Below, piece after piece: positions 45,901 to 57,288 of a stretch of DNA of 64,000 nucleotides. How positions within the stretch are numbered: position 1 is the first letter of the stretch; each line of letters starts with the position of its first letter. The notes under the pieces were generated by a model. That model was not told the DNA's origin. It worked only from the letters and a program-made list of their open reading frames with translations, and did no database searches. Source of the DNA: Trichaptum fuscoviolaceum (taxonomy: Eukaryota; Basidiomycota; Agaricomycetes; Hymenochaetales; Trichaptaceae); the NCBI GenBank assembly GCA_910574455.1, contig CAJSYZ010000005.1:6510001-6574000 (forward strand), written 5' to 3'. Made by a program: the position numbers and the translations under genes.

Positions 45901-47154
45901 TAAATGCTCTCAAGACACTAGTTTCGCTCGGTTCGGTTCAAAGGATCTACGCTTTCAACCGTACAGGCAAATCGGGAGGGAAGCCTCGAGACAGACACCT
46001 TTCGGCAACGCGACTACAGGGCATCGATGACTCACTGCTTGACTCACCGAAATTTGTTTACCTGGAAGGAGATATTACACTGGTGAACTTGGGACTTACA
46101 GACGACGTCATACAGGAATTGACGGACACATTGACAAGTGTCCTCCATCTTGGTGAGCCCCGCAGCTGAAGATCGCTTCTTTGCCTAATTCTTTCGTTAG
46201 CGTGGAAAGTGGATTTCAATATGTCCTTGAAATCTTTCATTCCCCAGTTGCAGGGCGTGCGCAATCTCATTGATCTAGCACTTGCGTCCAGACTGGAGAA
46301 CGTCCCGTCTGTGGTTTTCGCAAGTTCTATCTCTGATTTACAGAGTGAGTAATGCCCACTTCCAGAGCTTCGACGCTACTAACGGCCACCAGATCTGTCC
46401 GCAGAAGTACTGGTCCCAGAGACCGTGAATCCAGATCCCAAAACAGCGATTGGCATAGGTTACGGTGAATCCAAGTGGATTGCCTCGCGAATTTTGGAGA
46501 CAGCACGCGAGCGCACTCCCTTGAGGCCCGTAATTGTCCGAATAGGGCAGCTATGTGGGAACCATGAGACCGGGAGATGGAATCCATGGGAATGGTTTCC
46601 CACTATTGTCCGTTCTGCGAAGGCAATTGGAGGCCTCCCGGATCTTCAGGGCGTAAGCATCTTATGTCGATTCTCCCGATTATCAATCGTTGCTAACACT
46701 CATATAGGAGTGGTCGTGGGTCCCGGTTGACGTAGCTGCCTCTACGATTGTTGACCTACGGCAGGCTGGAGATCGCGCACTGGTTGTTAATCTCGTACAT
46801 CCGTATCCAGTCGACTCAAGGGTTATTATCGACCGCATCGCACAATTTCTTAATCTTCCCGTTGACCCGTATACAGTGTGGCTACAAAAACTGAAGAACG
46901 TTAAAGACAGGACGCTCGCCAGCAGTAAGGCGACTTTGGCGGATGTGCCAGCTCTAAAGTTATTCGACTTTTACAAATCTATTGCAGCGGATCCGGCAGG
47001 GAGAAAGAGCTCGACCGATGTCATGCAGCTGAAGCTTGATGTAAGTCAGACTGCTAAGTTGTCAAAGACATTATCTAGGGAAGGCTTGTGCCCGCTAGGA
47101 GGAGATGATGCTGTGAGGTGGTTGAAGGGTTGGGATTTGACCGCGAAGGACTGA
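42935..47154 (+). CDS. NRPS-like adenylation-thiolation-reductase enzyme, with two apparent frame breaks
   Basis: Non-canonical NRPS-like protein: adenylation domain, carrier domain and NADPH thioester reductase. This class activates a carboxylic acid as an acyl-AMP, loads it on phosphopantetheine and releases an aldehyde. Visible motifs: A3 [19 protein letters not shown]5 QYGSTELGG, A7 ATGDL, A8 [19 protein letters not shown], a lysine near VTAKQTLKR, carrier motif [15 protein letters not shown] (serine kept, preceding Asp replaced by Asn), reductase VTGTTGSLG and YGESK. About 17 exons with short introns; the first is 42935-43211. Two single-base discontinuities break the frame: near 43316-43322, between VIRAG and [10 protein letters not shown], and near 44668-44672, between HLVREEG and EDVYELVAT. 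One intron needs a GC donor at 44699. Domain order is complete, so these could be sequencing errors or recent decay. Confidence 0.82.
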
Positions 47155-48499
47155 TGAACCAACGGCCTTAGTGATCCATTCGATCCAAATAGCGACTGTG
47201 GATTTTAGATGTAAAAGACGTGACAGGCGCGTGTGCAGCCGCCTACACGGTGCGACCACCTAATTCCCTATCGTTTACTTAGCAAGTCGTTCAGTCTTTT
47301 CTATTTGTACTAGCTCATGTTGCGTTAGCTAGCCTAGATCATGTTAGGTCAGACGCACTTGTCTATGCTCTCCGTCCCGCAACATAACAAGATAGATAGT
47401 CAGTTCACCGCAAGAGATGAGCGAACAGTTGTACTAGTACAGCAGTTAGTACGAATCCAACATCCGCTTCCCCGCAACGATCAAATCAATCTTCACTTCA
47501 GATGAAAGAGAGAAACGGCTTACATAGCGAAGGTGAAAAGTGGAAAGGTGATTGAAATGGTCAGATGCCTCAACTTCCGTTGCGGCCTTCTAGTGTTGCA
47601 GAACTTGAACAAGAACCAGTTTCGACTACGGACGTTTGTCGACAACTCATTTGCCTCACCATCTAGTTAATCGATCGGCGGGATTAGCGCCGTCGCGCAC
47701 TCAAATCTCCAGGTCACCGCTTCGAGAGAGTTTCAACTCGGAGTCCAGTGCTTGGAATGTACGAATCTGGCAGGATCGAGGGGCTCGGCCTTGACAGCGT
47801 GCAGTCCGCACCATCAACAGAATCGGGGTGCAGGCGAGTAACAATAAACAGATTGATCGGGTTAGACTCGGAGGTGTTTTCTCACCAGATTTGGGTGCTG
47901 ACGCCGGAAGCTGATGCCGTCCCGTAACTTGTAAGCCCAAAGGGTGACTCAGCGTTGAGTAGCTACCACGTGTACGATATCGTTTCCCCGCAAGCAGATC
48001 AGGGTCGATCTTGAGTAGTAGCTTTTAGCGTTCTAAATTATCGAAAGATAGCTGCTACAGGATTTATAGCCGGAGGAACAAGGGAACAAGATTCTATCAC
48101 TCACTACTCATAGCGAATAGCGAAGGACTGCAAGTCTGTAGACAGCACGTGCTCGGAAGGCCTTGCAGGGCCCCTCATCACTACAAGCCTTCTCTGCGCG
48201 AACTCTCGCGGCTACCGTGCGGTTAATAATCAAACGCCGCCTAGAGATGGGCGTGGTACCTGGTCCTAATTTGCTCGGCGACCCTGACAATGTAAGAACA
48301 GAGCCGATGGCCCGACGAAACACGTAGATGAAGGGAGTTTGATGCGACTGAGGTGTAAGTATGAGTACAATGGTGTGCAACTTTCCTGTCAGGTATAAAT
48401 TAGATGCATGAAAACGGAGATGTGGAAGCAATGTGGGGGGAGATTTTAATAGCTCTATGACAATCAGGGAGCTTCTAGCCGAAATTGAAGATGGGGTAG
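47155..48499. other. Convergent intergenic region, 1.3 kb
   Basis: Lies between the 3' ends of the reductase gene (+) and MRS2 (-). Short open frames only; no gene, RNA or repeat recognised. Confidence 0.45.
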
Positions 48500-50610
48500 T
48501 CATGGCCAATTGTCCAGGCCCCGTCTTCGAAGGGGTAGAGGAAGCCAAGGTCTTCCAGCAGATTTCCGCACACTGGAGCCGTTCGCCGACAAGCCAGTTC
48601 TTCGTATTTGTCTCAACCTGAAGAAATTAATGGTCAACCAATAGCAATATTGGGGCAGGAAGCCAATTCGCGAAGTCGATCATACCTCCGGAGCCCCATC
48701 CATGCAATAAGCAATGAGATGCTCGCGGCTAGGGCGGAAATTCCCGTAAAGGCCCATGGGCTGTTTTCGAGGTGGCTTTGCAGCTAAGGGGCCGTCGAAT
48801 CAGATTGGGTAAGCCGTTGATCGGCGCGGGCGACTTCCTCGGACACTCACATTCATACCAAATAGTCCAGCCACAAGAGCCCCGGTGCCTATTCCGAGCG
48901 TACCGATCGAGACCTGCGTCGGCAAGGTTGTTAAAGCGTCATGATGACCTCACAGCTAAAGGCATCACCTTCAAGTCTAGTGCCAACAAAGCGTTGCGGT
49001 TGGAGTCTAGGATTAGTTCCACAATTTCTTGTGTAGATTGAACATTCGCCTACGAATTTCGGACGGATCAGAAGACACGGCCGAATGTAAGGGGTGGACA
49101 CGATTACCGAGATTGTCTCCGTCTCATTCACGATCTCCTCGACTTGTTTCGAAAATGATTCCAGTAGAACTTCCAACTCCTCGTGATCTCTAAGGTTCCG
49201 GGGATGTCCGTTTTTCTTGTCCGTGAGATACATAGCCGCCAGGTCCTCGTCTGAGGGTCAATTCATTGAAAATTCAACGGCTAAACGACCGTAGTCCTGG
49301 GAATAAGCGCATATGACTTACCCTGCTCAAGAACTTCTTCTAAAGCTTCTTGAACCTAACAATAGGTCAGAGAGCACAACGGTCGACAGACAGCTAACGC
49401 ACCAACTTCGCTCGGTTTTGGAAAGCACTCAAACGCCTAGAATAATGCAGCAGCCTCTTGAACTTGTCACGATCGATATCATCTTCAAGTTCTGCTAGCA
49501 ATCCTCCGATCAAGTTCCGCAAGAACACCATCTCTGCCTCCAGTGCGCTAAGTACCGAGAGAAGTATTGATTCCAATGCGCTAGGTTGCACACAATCAGA
49601 TCTCTGTCAAGTAGACCTTACAAGACGAGAAACGGACCGGAATTCATACGGCAATGTGTGTCCTTTTACTTTCAGATTGTGCTGTACCATAAAAGTTAGT
49701 GCATAACCAACCTTTAAAGTTGAATAGACTTGCTTCAAGATGATATAAGAAAATAGAGTGAAGTTTCGAGTCGACTGAACCATAGCTATCAAAGAGCAAG
49801 ACTGTGTCGGCTTTAATCAAAGCGCGGATGTGCAAAATATTGACCTATGATTGATCTTTCATAAGTATTTCCCCGGATCGGGAGAATAACGGGAAAACGT
49901 TACCAGGATAGCTTCCTTTCGCGAAAGGATAGTAGGTACCAAGTTAGGAATCCTTGAATCAATTTTTCGAAGGTCCCGAGGCTGATAGTTGTGGAACAGT
50001 CTTGAGCAGAGAAGTAAATGTGACGTTGAGATGAAGCCAAACCACTCACATTAAGGTGATGTTCCGAACATAAGTCTGATCTCTTGAATTGGCCGGAGAT
50101 GGTCTTGACATCGCCTATGTGAGAGTATTATAGTAGAATGTGAGAGATGCATTGTTAAGATTGGAAAGACGGGCACCTTCAGCATTCAGAATTGTACCTA
50201 TGAGAAACAGTAAGATGAAATCAGCATGTGCGTGATATTAAAGTAGACGCACAACGAAGCATGAGGTCCGTTGCTTGCCGCCCCTTCATGACTTTCTCCA
50301 ATATAGCAGACCGCGCCGCCTCATCCTGTCCGTCGGAGATTGGCGGGAAGAGCTCTGATGTACGACTGCGAGTGAGAAGTCTGCTGACCCAAGACATTTG
50401 TCGTGAAGAAGTGCGGCCGACGGATTTTCTGTTGTTGCATGGCCCGACATTACCAGCTCTTGAGTTCTGGGCATACATTGAGCCTGACACTGCACGTGTA
50501 CATGAGCCATGCCTCGCCGCAGAAGAAAGTGTGCGTTGTTGCTGCAAGAGGTGGTTGCGAAAGTTTTGCATTACATGGCTTGCTGACCGGAAGACACGAC
50601 CTCCTTGCAT
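48500..50610 (-). CDS. MRS2: MRS2-type mitochondrial magnesium channel
   Basis: CorA/Mrs2 family magnesium channel of the inner mitochondrial membrane. Thirteen exons on the minus strand: 50610-50253, 50197-50177, 50114-50050, 49981-49904, 49844-49734, 49681-49638, 49580-49403, 49355-49322, 49250-49108, 49049-48969, 48913-48851, 48783-48686 and 48617-48500, giving 463 residues. The signature GMN closes the first transmembrane helix (residues 390-392, LVAGLFGMN), and a second helix follows (ISALAASISLLIAWMGLRR). The body contains KVMKGRQATDLMLRC, SGQFKRSDLC, RKEAILVNILHIRALI and LAELEDDIDRDKFKRLLHYSRRL. The N-terminus is rich in Arg, Ser and Gln with few acidic residues, as in a presequence. 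Exon 2 is only 21 nt. The intron after exon 5 is GC-AG (donor gcaagt at 49733-49728); the nearby GT alternative leads to a stop. Confidence 0.94.
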
Positions 50611-51561
50611 TCGCCCGGAGAGCTGATGCGAGATATCAGTCTACGGTGTCCTTCAGATTCTTTGGTAGAGCTAACCTTGGTGTGTTTCTTGTCAAACAAA
50701 TATGAGATAATGCGGACGAAGCAGAGTGCGCTTGCTTTCAGAGTCAAACGAAGAACTTGAACTTGAACTTGGTCATGCTTATATAATAATATACTTAAAT
50801 AACCTGTATTTATACATTTTTTGCATGAAAATTCACAAACATTTATTATATGTGGATTTAAGTGGTTTTCCGAGTTACATCTCTGTTTCATAGACGGCGC
50901 TCGTTAGCCCAAGCAGCTTCTCATTAATATAGTCAACAACAAACATGTTTTGTTAGCAATGACTACAGTTCGTTCGTTGTATTCTGTCGACAAGACCTCC
51001 TAATTCTCGGAAGCTTTCAAGTCAATTCAAGTAGTACATGCCAGTGCCCGGCAAGGGGCCTCCCGGTGGCCATGCTGCAGGACGCCCACGACTGCGACCC
51101 CAACAAAATCTCTTCCATGGCTGTTGACGAGTACAGTGACGTGGGCACTCGCATCTCGGGCGAAGACCCGAATCTACTAGGCTGATTCTCGACGGAATAT
51201 GCCTAAACGAAAGCCTTTGCCCTAGGTTTGCTCGTAACAGCAGTCTGAGAAGCCAATAACGCTTTCTCCAGCACCGTGACCCAGCACCCTCGTTTGCTGC
51301 GCTGTGATTGGGAGCCATACAAAGGACCTTTCACGGCCCTTGCGAGCCAGCCCGTGCACTCACCTTCGAGGACGCTTCGAACTACTCTATACATCATTGA
51401 ATAAGCCATTGGCACGGCGAGTAGGATTGTTCTCCATTCAGTCCTTGCTCAAGTGACTTCCTGTTTACAGTTGTGGTCCTCCAGTCTCAGGTTCATAAGT
51501 CTTTCTTCGCCGAGTATTTCAAGGCCGCGATGGAGTCGAGCTTTCCAACATCTGATGAATT
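50611..51561. other. Divergent intergenic region, about 950 bp
   Basis: Between MRS2 (-) and the nucleotidyltransferase-like gene (+), so it should hold both promoters. No gene recognised. The last 35 bases may be coding in another frame, as noted for the next gene. Confidence 0.45.
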
Positions 51562-52372
51562 ATGGCTCAAACTGTACGAGTTCTCGAGGCTGCAGCGGCG
51601 CTCTCGCAAGCGCTCACCGCAAACAACATTCCACACGCTTTCCACGGGAGCATCTTGATTGCTATGGTTTCCAATAGCGCAATGTGCAATGTACGTACAT
51701 GTCGCTACTTTGCTCAACACCGTCTCATCGTTAGCACAGGAGGTCCAGTGCATAGTTGAAGGAGGCACCGTCCACCCCTTCGGACGTGTCCGCCAAGCTA
51801 TTGAAGGTCATCCTTCTCTCGCAGCGACGAACTCACCGTGGACTAACCGGTGAATAATTCCCCAACTTGAACACACTTGCATACGCACATACGATCTCAC
51901 ACGTAATGCTCTTCAGGCTGCACATCACATACAGCGAACCTATCCCCCCAGTAACTGTCAGTTACTTTTCATGCGATCGACCTTTGCGTTGCTGACATAT
52001 TCCTTCTTTGTGGCACGACAAGATTGAAATATTACCTGCTGGCGAGGAGGGACCCCGACATCTCGACAATACAACGGTCGCGGTAATTCAGGGCTTGCCA
52101 TTCTTAACGGTGTCAGAATTTTTGCGGGCAAAGATTAAGGCGTGGACGTTGTACGTACAAATCGCTCCGATATGTCTCAATTGACCCTGACTCCTCGTAA
52201 ATGAAGGCGGAATAGCGAGTATGATGCACAGGATATAACTTGGGTCCTTGCAACTTACTGGAAGAGCGTCGACATCAACCGTATCCCCGAGGAAGACATG
52301 GAGCGCTTCGTGTCTGCTAACCCAACAGCAGCACCTGCGTGGACGGCAATAAAACAGCGTTTTAGTGCGTGA
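51562..52372 (+). CDS. Nucleotidyltransferase-like protein of unknown function
   Basis: Small intracellular protein resembling a family I recall as widespread and uncharacterised in Agaricomycetes, with a nucleotidyltransferase-like fold. Exons: 51562-51690, 51740-51849, 51917-51956, 52023-52150 and 52207-52372, for 190 residues. Recognisable pieces are NNIPHAFHGSILIAMVSNS, EVQCIVEGGTVHPFGRV, LHITYSEPIPPVTIEILPAG, GLPFLTVSEFLRAKIKAW, DAQDITWVLATYWKSVDINR and a C-terminus ending AIKQRFSA. The frame starts with MAQTVRVLEAAA, but the family usually begins earlier with a helix like PTSDELWLKL. That helix is present at 51529-51573 in another frame (MESSFPTSDELWLKL), so a single missing base near 51570 may have truncated the N-terminus. 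Confidence 0.78.
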
Positions 52373-54315
52373 TCTGCGCACAAAAGTATGTAATGAATGG
52401 ACATGGACTCTCGATAACACGATGGACTCCAGGAGTTTGGATCTACCAATTGTACTAAGATAATTTGCATATGTATCTCCGAAAGCCGATTAGTAATTTT
52501 TTTCCAGACGTGAAAGCAGTTCTTACCTTTCTGTCAGTTTCCACCACAACTCGTATTCGATGACCGCCCGTTCGCTAAAATAGTTGACTCGTAGGGCTAC
52601 ACCTAGCAGTGAGGGGTCCTCTTCGAAGATGAGTATACCGTTTTATATCTGAACGGTCGCATTCAGTTCAAGCGATTTACCTTTATTACCATGCCTCATG
52701 AGTCTTTTATGACGACTGGAGGATGTGTGGGGACCTTAACAAGCGTCCTTCGAAGTTGCCCCGCATGCGTGCACGAGTTTGCAGGTTTGAGGTTCTTGAA
52801 GGCCCAGGGCAGAAGCAAACAGATCTTGATTAGGTACAATTGTAATTTCCTAGAGATGTAGATGATCTTCTGATTCTGAAGATTAACCGGCGAGACTTAC
52901 CAGGCAGTACGTAAGGATCATCCTTTTCTATCCCCGTCAAACGAGGCAAGGGAGCCAACCCTTAGAAGACATAAGCTGTTCAGAGTCACAGACAGATTAA
53001 TTAATCTCCTAAAATCGCCCTGAGAGAATGCGAGGAGAGTGTCAAATCTCACCACTGCACCTCGGGTATGTCCGATAATTGAGTGCAGGGCAATGAGACA
53101 ATCTATTACGAATTCGAATCGCAGGTTTAATTTTTGGGCAAGCTCCTTTGGTCTTGAATTCTAGAGCAGATAGATTTTTGTTACTAAAGCAAGTGTTTTG
53201 TTTCTGATTGCCAGCCTAATACGAGGGAACAGAATCTTTTATTATAACCTGGGTCCTCCTCGGTCGGCGCATGATAGATAACAGCGAGATTCTACGGAAC
53301 GAGCCGAGATATGCGAGCCGCCGTGCACCAACCATGTGTAAAGTCAACAAGTTTGATAAAAGTTCCAGTCACGAGTTTTCATGAACTGTATGAAAAATAC
53401 AAAATCAGTTGGCTCGGCACCGTAGTCTGTAGACATCACTTACGAGTAATAAGCTGCGGCGTTCCATCCAGACTCTTTTTTATCCGGTAAAACGAGGGAT
53501 AAAACAGGAGGTGCCCAGAGAAAGTAAGTAAGGGATAGACTTAAGGCTTCCACTGACACATTTCTTGGATCTCATGTGAACAGAGAAGTCGACATGCTCT
53601 TTTCGATTCTCAACAGCTCCGCGGACCCGGAAGCTCACCTGATCAGATAAAGAAACGGATCAGCATTTCATAGTCGAACAATAAGTAGATAATGATTGAA
53701 CAAACTGGGCTCACAAAGTGCGACGAAGGCCCCCGGACCTTTCATCCGTTTGTATCCCTGTCGTGTTCGAAGCGTGTTTTTGCGATACCTCAAAAATTTA
53801 TCGCCTACGAGGCCATGCTTGCAGAGAAGAGGATTGGGCAGTTGATAGGCTGTTCGGGGATGGCGAACCACAATGCCTCATTGAAGTTGTGCAGTTCTTG
53901 AACCTTGAATCAGCGTCATGTTCGAGACCGCGATAAGTCTACCATAAGGAACGAGGATTTGTTTCATTCATCCATAAATGATCAGCGTGGGGTCTGGGGT
54001 TCCCCCCAGCTATAAGCGCGGGGAGAAAAGCAAAGAGCGGGAGAAGAGAGACGTGGAGGTGGCAGAGATAAGAGGACTCGGAGGCAAAGATGAAAACGTT
54101 GGACTTTACCTTTTGGCTTCCTGCACGTGGTATTGTGGCACTGCCAGTGGCAGCCTGAGGGGAAGCGTGAGAATTTGTTTAAACAGGCTTTTGGCTCGGA
54201 CTCGGACACGTAAGTACGTTTTGCTGGCTTCCGCATCGACAACGACAACGTTCCTGCGTTACTACCCTGCCACTTGAGAAACTTGCGGCTTGAAGATACA
54301 TACTTCTCAGCGACA
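52373..54315. other. Gene-poor 1.9-kb stretch
   Basis: Only short, unrecognised open frames on both strands. The last part is the promoter of the derlin gene. Confidence 0.4.
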
Positions 54316-55304
54316 ATGTCAGCAATACTCGATGAAATTCGCAAAGTTCCAATCGTGACGCGCTTTCTATGTGGATCTGCAGTGGGCGTATCTGTGCCGG
54401 TCATCCTCACTGTCCTGCCTTTCGACAAAGTCGTGTTCATAAGACAGCTCGTCACTCAGAGATTTGAGGTATGCCAAGCAGAATAGCCTGTGGCGAGCGT
54501 TTCTCCGACTGACTATCTCAAGTTATGGCGACCTTTCACGTCGTTGTCTTTCGCAGGTACTGCAGACAAGTATGAAGAGTGATGTCATGGGTCTGACGCA
54601 CCTCTCTAGGAACGGGTCTAAGCTTCATCTTTAATTTTGCTATGCTCTAGTATGTACCGAGCTCAGGCTACGTCTAGCTTTCAAAGCTTACTGATAGGCG
54701 TTCAAACTTTGTAGCCGAAATTCGGAATCCCTAGAGTCAATTCATTATGCTGGACGCTCAGCCGACTATGCCTGGCAGCTCCTCATAAATTGTTGTGCAA
54801 TATTGGTAAATATACTGCTTTTAACTTGGATGGTTGCCTCGATTAACGTGCATCCCGACCATTCCATAGTCGCTCAACATGCCTCTAAAATCCATTTTAC
54901 ATTTTCGGCCTCTCCTCTTTTCCATCATCACTCTTGCATCTTACCTATCACCTGAAGCTCTTGTCAACTTATTCGGCCTTATCTCGATGCGAAACCAGTA
55001 CTTTCCTTATGCACTTCTCGCAATCGACTTCCTCATGGCAGGCCCAACAGAGGCCGCTTGTTCGCTCACTGGCATCATAACTGGCTATGCTTGGTGGTAC
55101 CTCGTGCACAACATCGAGGCAGGCCGCCCTGGAGCAGACTTTGCTCGTGCCCCAGGATGGGTGAAGGCAATCGTAGGTGAACAGAGGGAAGTAGTCGTCC
55201 CTGGTGTCGGGAGGGTGGTGAACCCTGCGGGTCGCGCTACAGGAGCTGCAAGGCAGGGCGGTGGTTATAAATGGGGTACTGGTCATCGTCTGGGAAGTGG
55301 CTGA
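54316..55304 (+). CDS. Derlin (Der1-like), ER-associated degradation
   Basis: Rhomboid-pseudoprotease of the derlin family, acting in retrotranslocation of misfolded proteins at the ER. Exons: 54316-54468, 54523-54556, 54610-54649, 54715-54805 and 54870-55304, for 250 residues. Conserved features are an N-terminal cytosolic stretch (MSAILDEIRKVPIVTRF), the WR motif in LWRPFTS, then FNFAMLYRNSESLE, SADYAWQLLINC, NQYFPYALLAIDFLMAG, and a GxxxG-like TGIITGYAWWYL. About four to six hydrophobic helices are present. The C-terminal tail is glycine-rich (ATGAARQGGGYKWGTGHRLG), as in Dfm1/derlin tails. Intron phases are consistent throughout. No catalytic rhomboid serine is expected or seen. Whether it is the Der1 or Dfm1 counterpart is uncertain. 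Confidence 0.92.
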
Positions 55305-56339
55305 TTCTGGGTTTGAGAAACAAAATCTTTGCATGTTGTTCGTGTCGAGACATCTTGTACACACTTCCAAAGCTTGAATTACTACAATGTCTTAATGTAG
55401 GGTTAATCCCCGCCACGAAGCGTAGCGTAGTAGAGGGATGTGTGGCCGCGAAAAAATTATCGAATTGTCAGCAAGTAAGCATTACAAATCACAGATCCTC
55501 CAATCCCATGCCTCCGATCATCGGAAAAAATCACTTCCGAAACCATTTCTGCCCTATCATCTAACATTTCTCTTGCATACCTCTTCCGCTTCCCTTTTTA
55601 TAGCCTTTCATATGGCTTTTACGCTGTTTATTTGCTTTTCCATTCAGTCTTAACTTCATTAGCCCCTATCCCCTTCATTATTTGCTACATTGTTTTAGTT
55701 TATTATTACATATACCTCTTCAGTTTCTTTTTTTTTCATGCATCCGAGCAAAAGTGGTGGTCAAACAACTTGTCACTGAGAGATTTGTCTTAGGCTTCAC
55801 ATGCCACAATGATCCGCCGTCAACCTACTCTCATTCCTCGACGGACAACGATGTGAAAGACTATCAATATAAACTCGAGGAGCAGCGACAGCAAGTGGCA
55901 AACACAAGCGGTGAATTCCCCAAAGCCAGCCAATGCCTCCGCCTCCTGCACCGTCGACGAAGAAACAGAGACTTGGGTGGGTTGGTGGAACATCAGTGAG
56001 ATTTAAGAGATAGATGATGCTCAGCAGTGAGTTTACATGCATGACCCTTGTGAGCAAATACTTCGATGCGTCTTGACTCTCCAGGCTCTTAGATTGCATC
56101 GAGATATTCGAAGGACACACGCACTACATCCTTGTATTCAACCCAAGGACACCACTTCGCCTCATCGTGTCTTGATTGTACGTGAAGATGTAGTCGCTCG
56201 GTTCCTCGATGCCGAATTTCATCCTCGAGGCACACGAGAAGGGCGGCGTAAACTACGTCGACTTTGATCCCGGTGCAGACAAACTGTATCTTGCACGAGC
56301 GATGACGACCGAACAATCAAAATGTAGGGCTACCTCAGC
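55305..56339. other. Gene-poor stretch with a derlin-like fragment
   Basis: Between the derlin gene and the PPR pseudogene. A short segment at 55749-55790 reads KVVVKQLVTERF, close to KVVFIRQLVTQRF in derlin exon 1. The remainder has no recognisable gene, although a frame near 56070-56150 (DCIEIFEGHTHYILVF) is protein-like and may be the decayed 5' part of the PPR gene. Confidence 0.4.
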
Positions 56340-57280
56340 AAAAGCTATGTACAGATGATGAGGGACACACCAACATGTTCGAGAGGCTCGAGGCTACCCG
56401 GAAAACGCATGATACTCACGTATTCTAGCAGAGGTGATGAAGCTACGTATGTCCAACCCATCCCCGAATGTGCGCGAATACAACATGGCCCTCGGCTTAC
56501 TCCTCTCGTCATGCTGGAGACATACAATGAGACGCTCACTCGTCAGATTACGCCCAATGTTCGCACCTACGGGACAATGATTCTGGCATTGTGCAAGCGT
56601 GACAAGGAGGTCCAACGAGTTATCGGTCAACTCCAATGGAGGCAAAGGTGGCGTGAATTCAATGCCAAGAGAGGCGCGTTGGATATCCCAGAATTGGAGC
56701 AGGTTCAATTGCTTTGTAAGGAAGATAACTTTGGCTCAGCATTGTTGATATACGAAGCTGCAACAGAGGAACTTACCACTTGGAAAGGGAATCTATCATG
56801 TTCTCCTCCGCCCTGCGCACTTCATGGCAATGTCAATGCTGCAGTTCTTATCTGCACCCACATTGAAGACATCCCCCATTTTCAACCCGATGTGATGTGC
56901 TATTTCCACCTCCTGAGTACCTACGTGTCGACCGGCGACATAGAATCAGCACAAGACATGTTCACGGAGTTCCGTTTGGGCTCGGCCGAAGGCCGCGTCT
57001 CCTGTGTCGTTGCAGAAGGCGTCGAGGCTCTTTCTACTCACATCCTTAGCGACGACGTACGCCCTGGGCAGGCGCGTGGGCGCTAATGCTCGTGTGGGTA
57101 AAGATGGTTGAGGCCTATTTCCTGGCAGAACAGCCCGTGAAGGCTATCGCACTTCTTGAGGAAATGATGGACACAAAAGCAAGCGCTCTGTTTGGCCCGG
57201 CCAATGTCCCCCCTCCCTGCACAGCGGTCTATACTGCCTTTATAACCGGGTTTATACGGAGCGATGGCATACACACGAGC

Positions 57281-57288
57281 CTTGCGTG
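57281..57288. repeat. Left target-site duplication of the hAT element
   Basis: CTTGCGTG, identical to the 8 bases right of the element. Confidence 0.93.
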
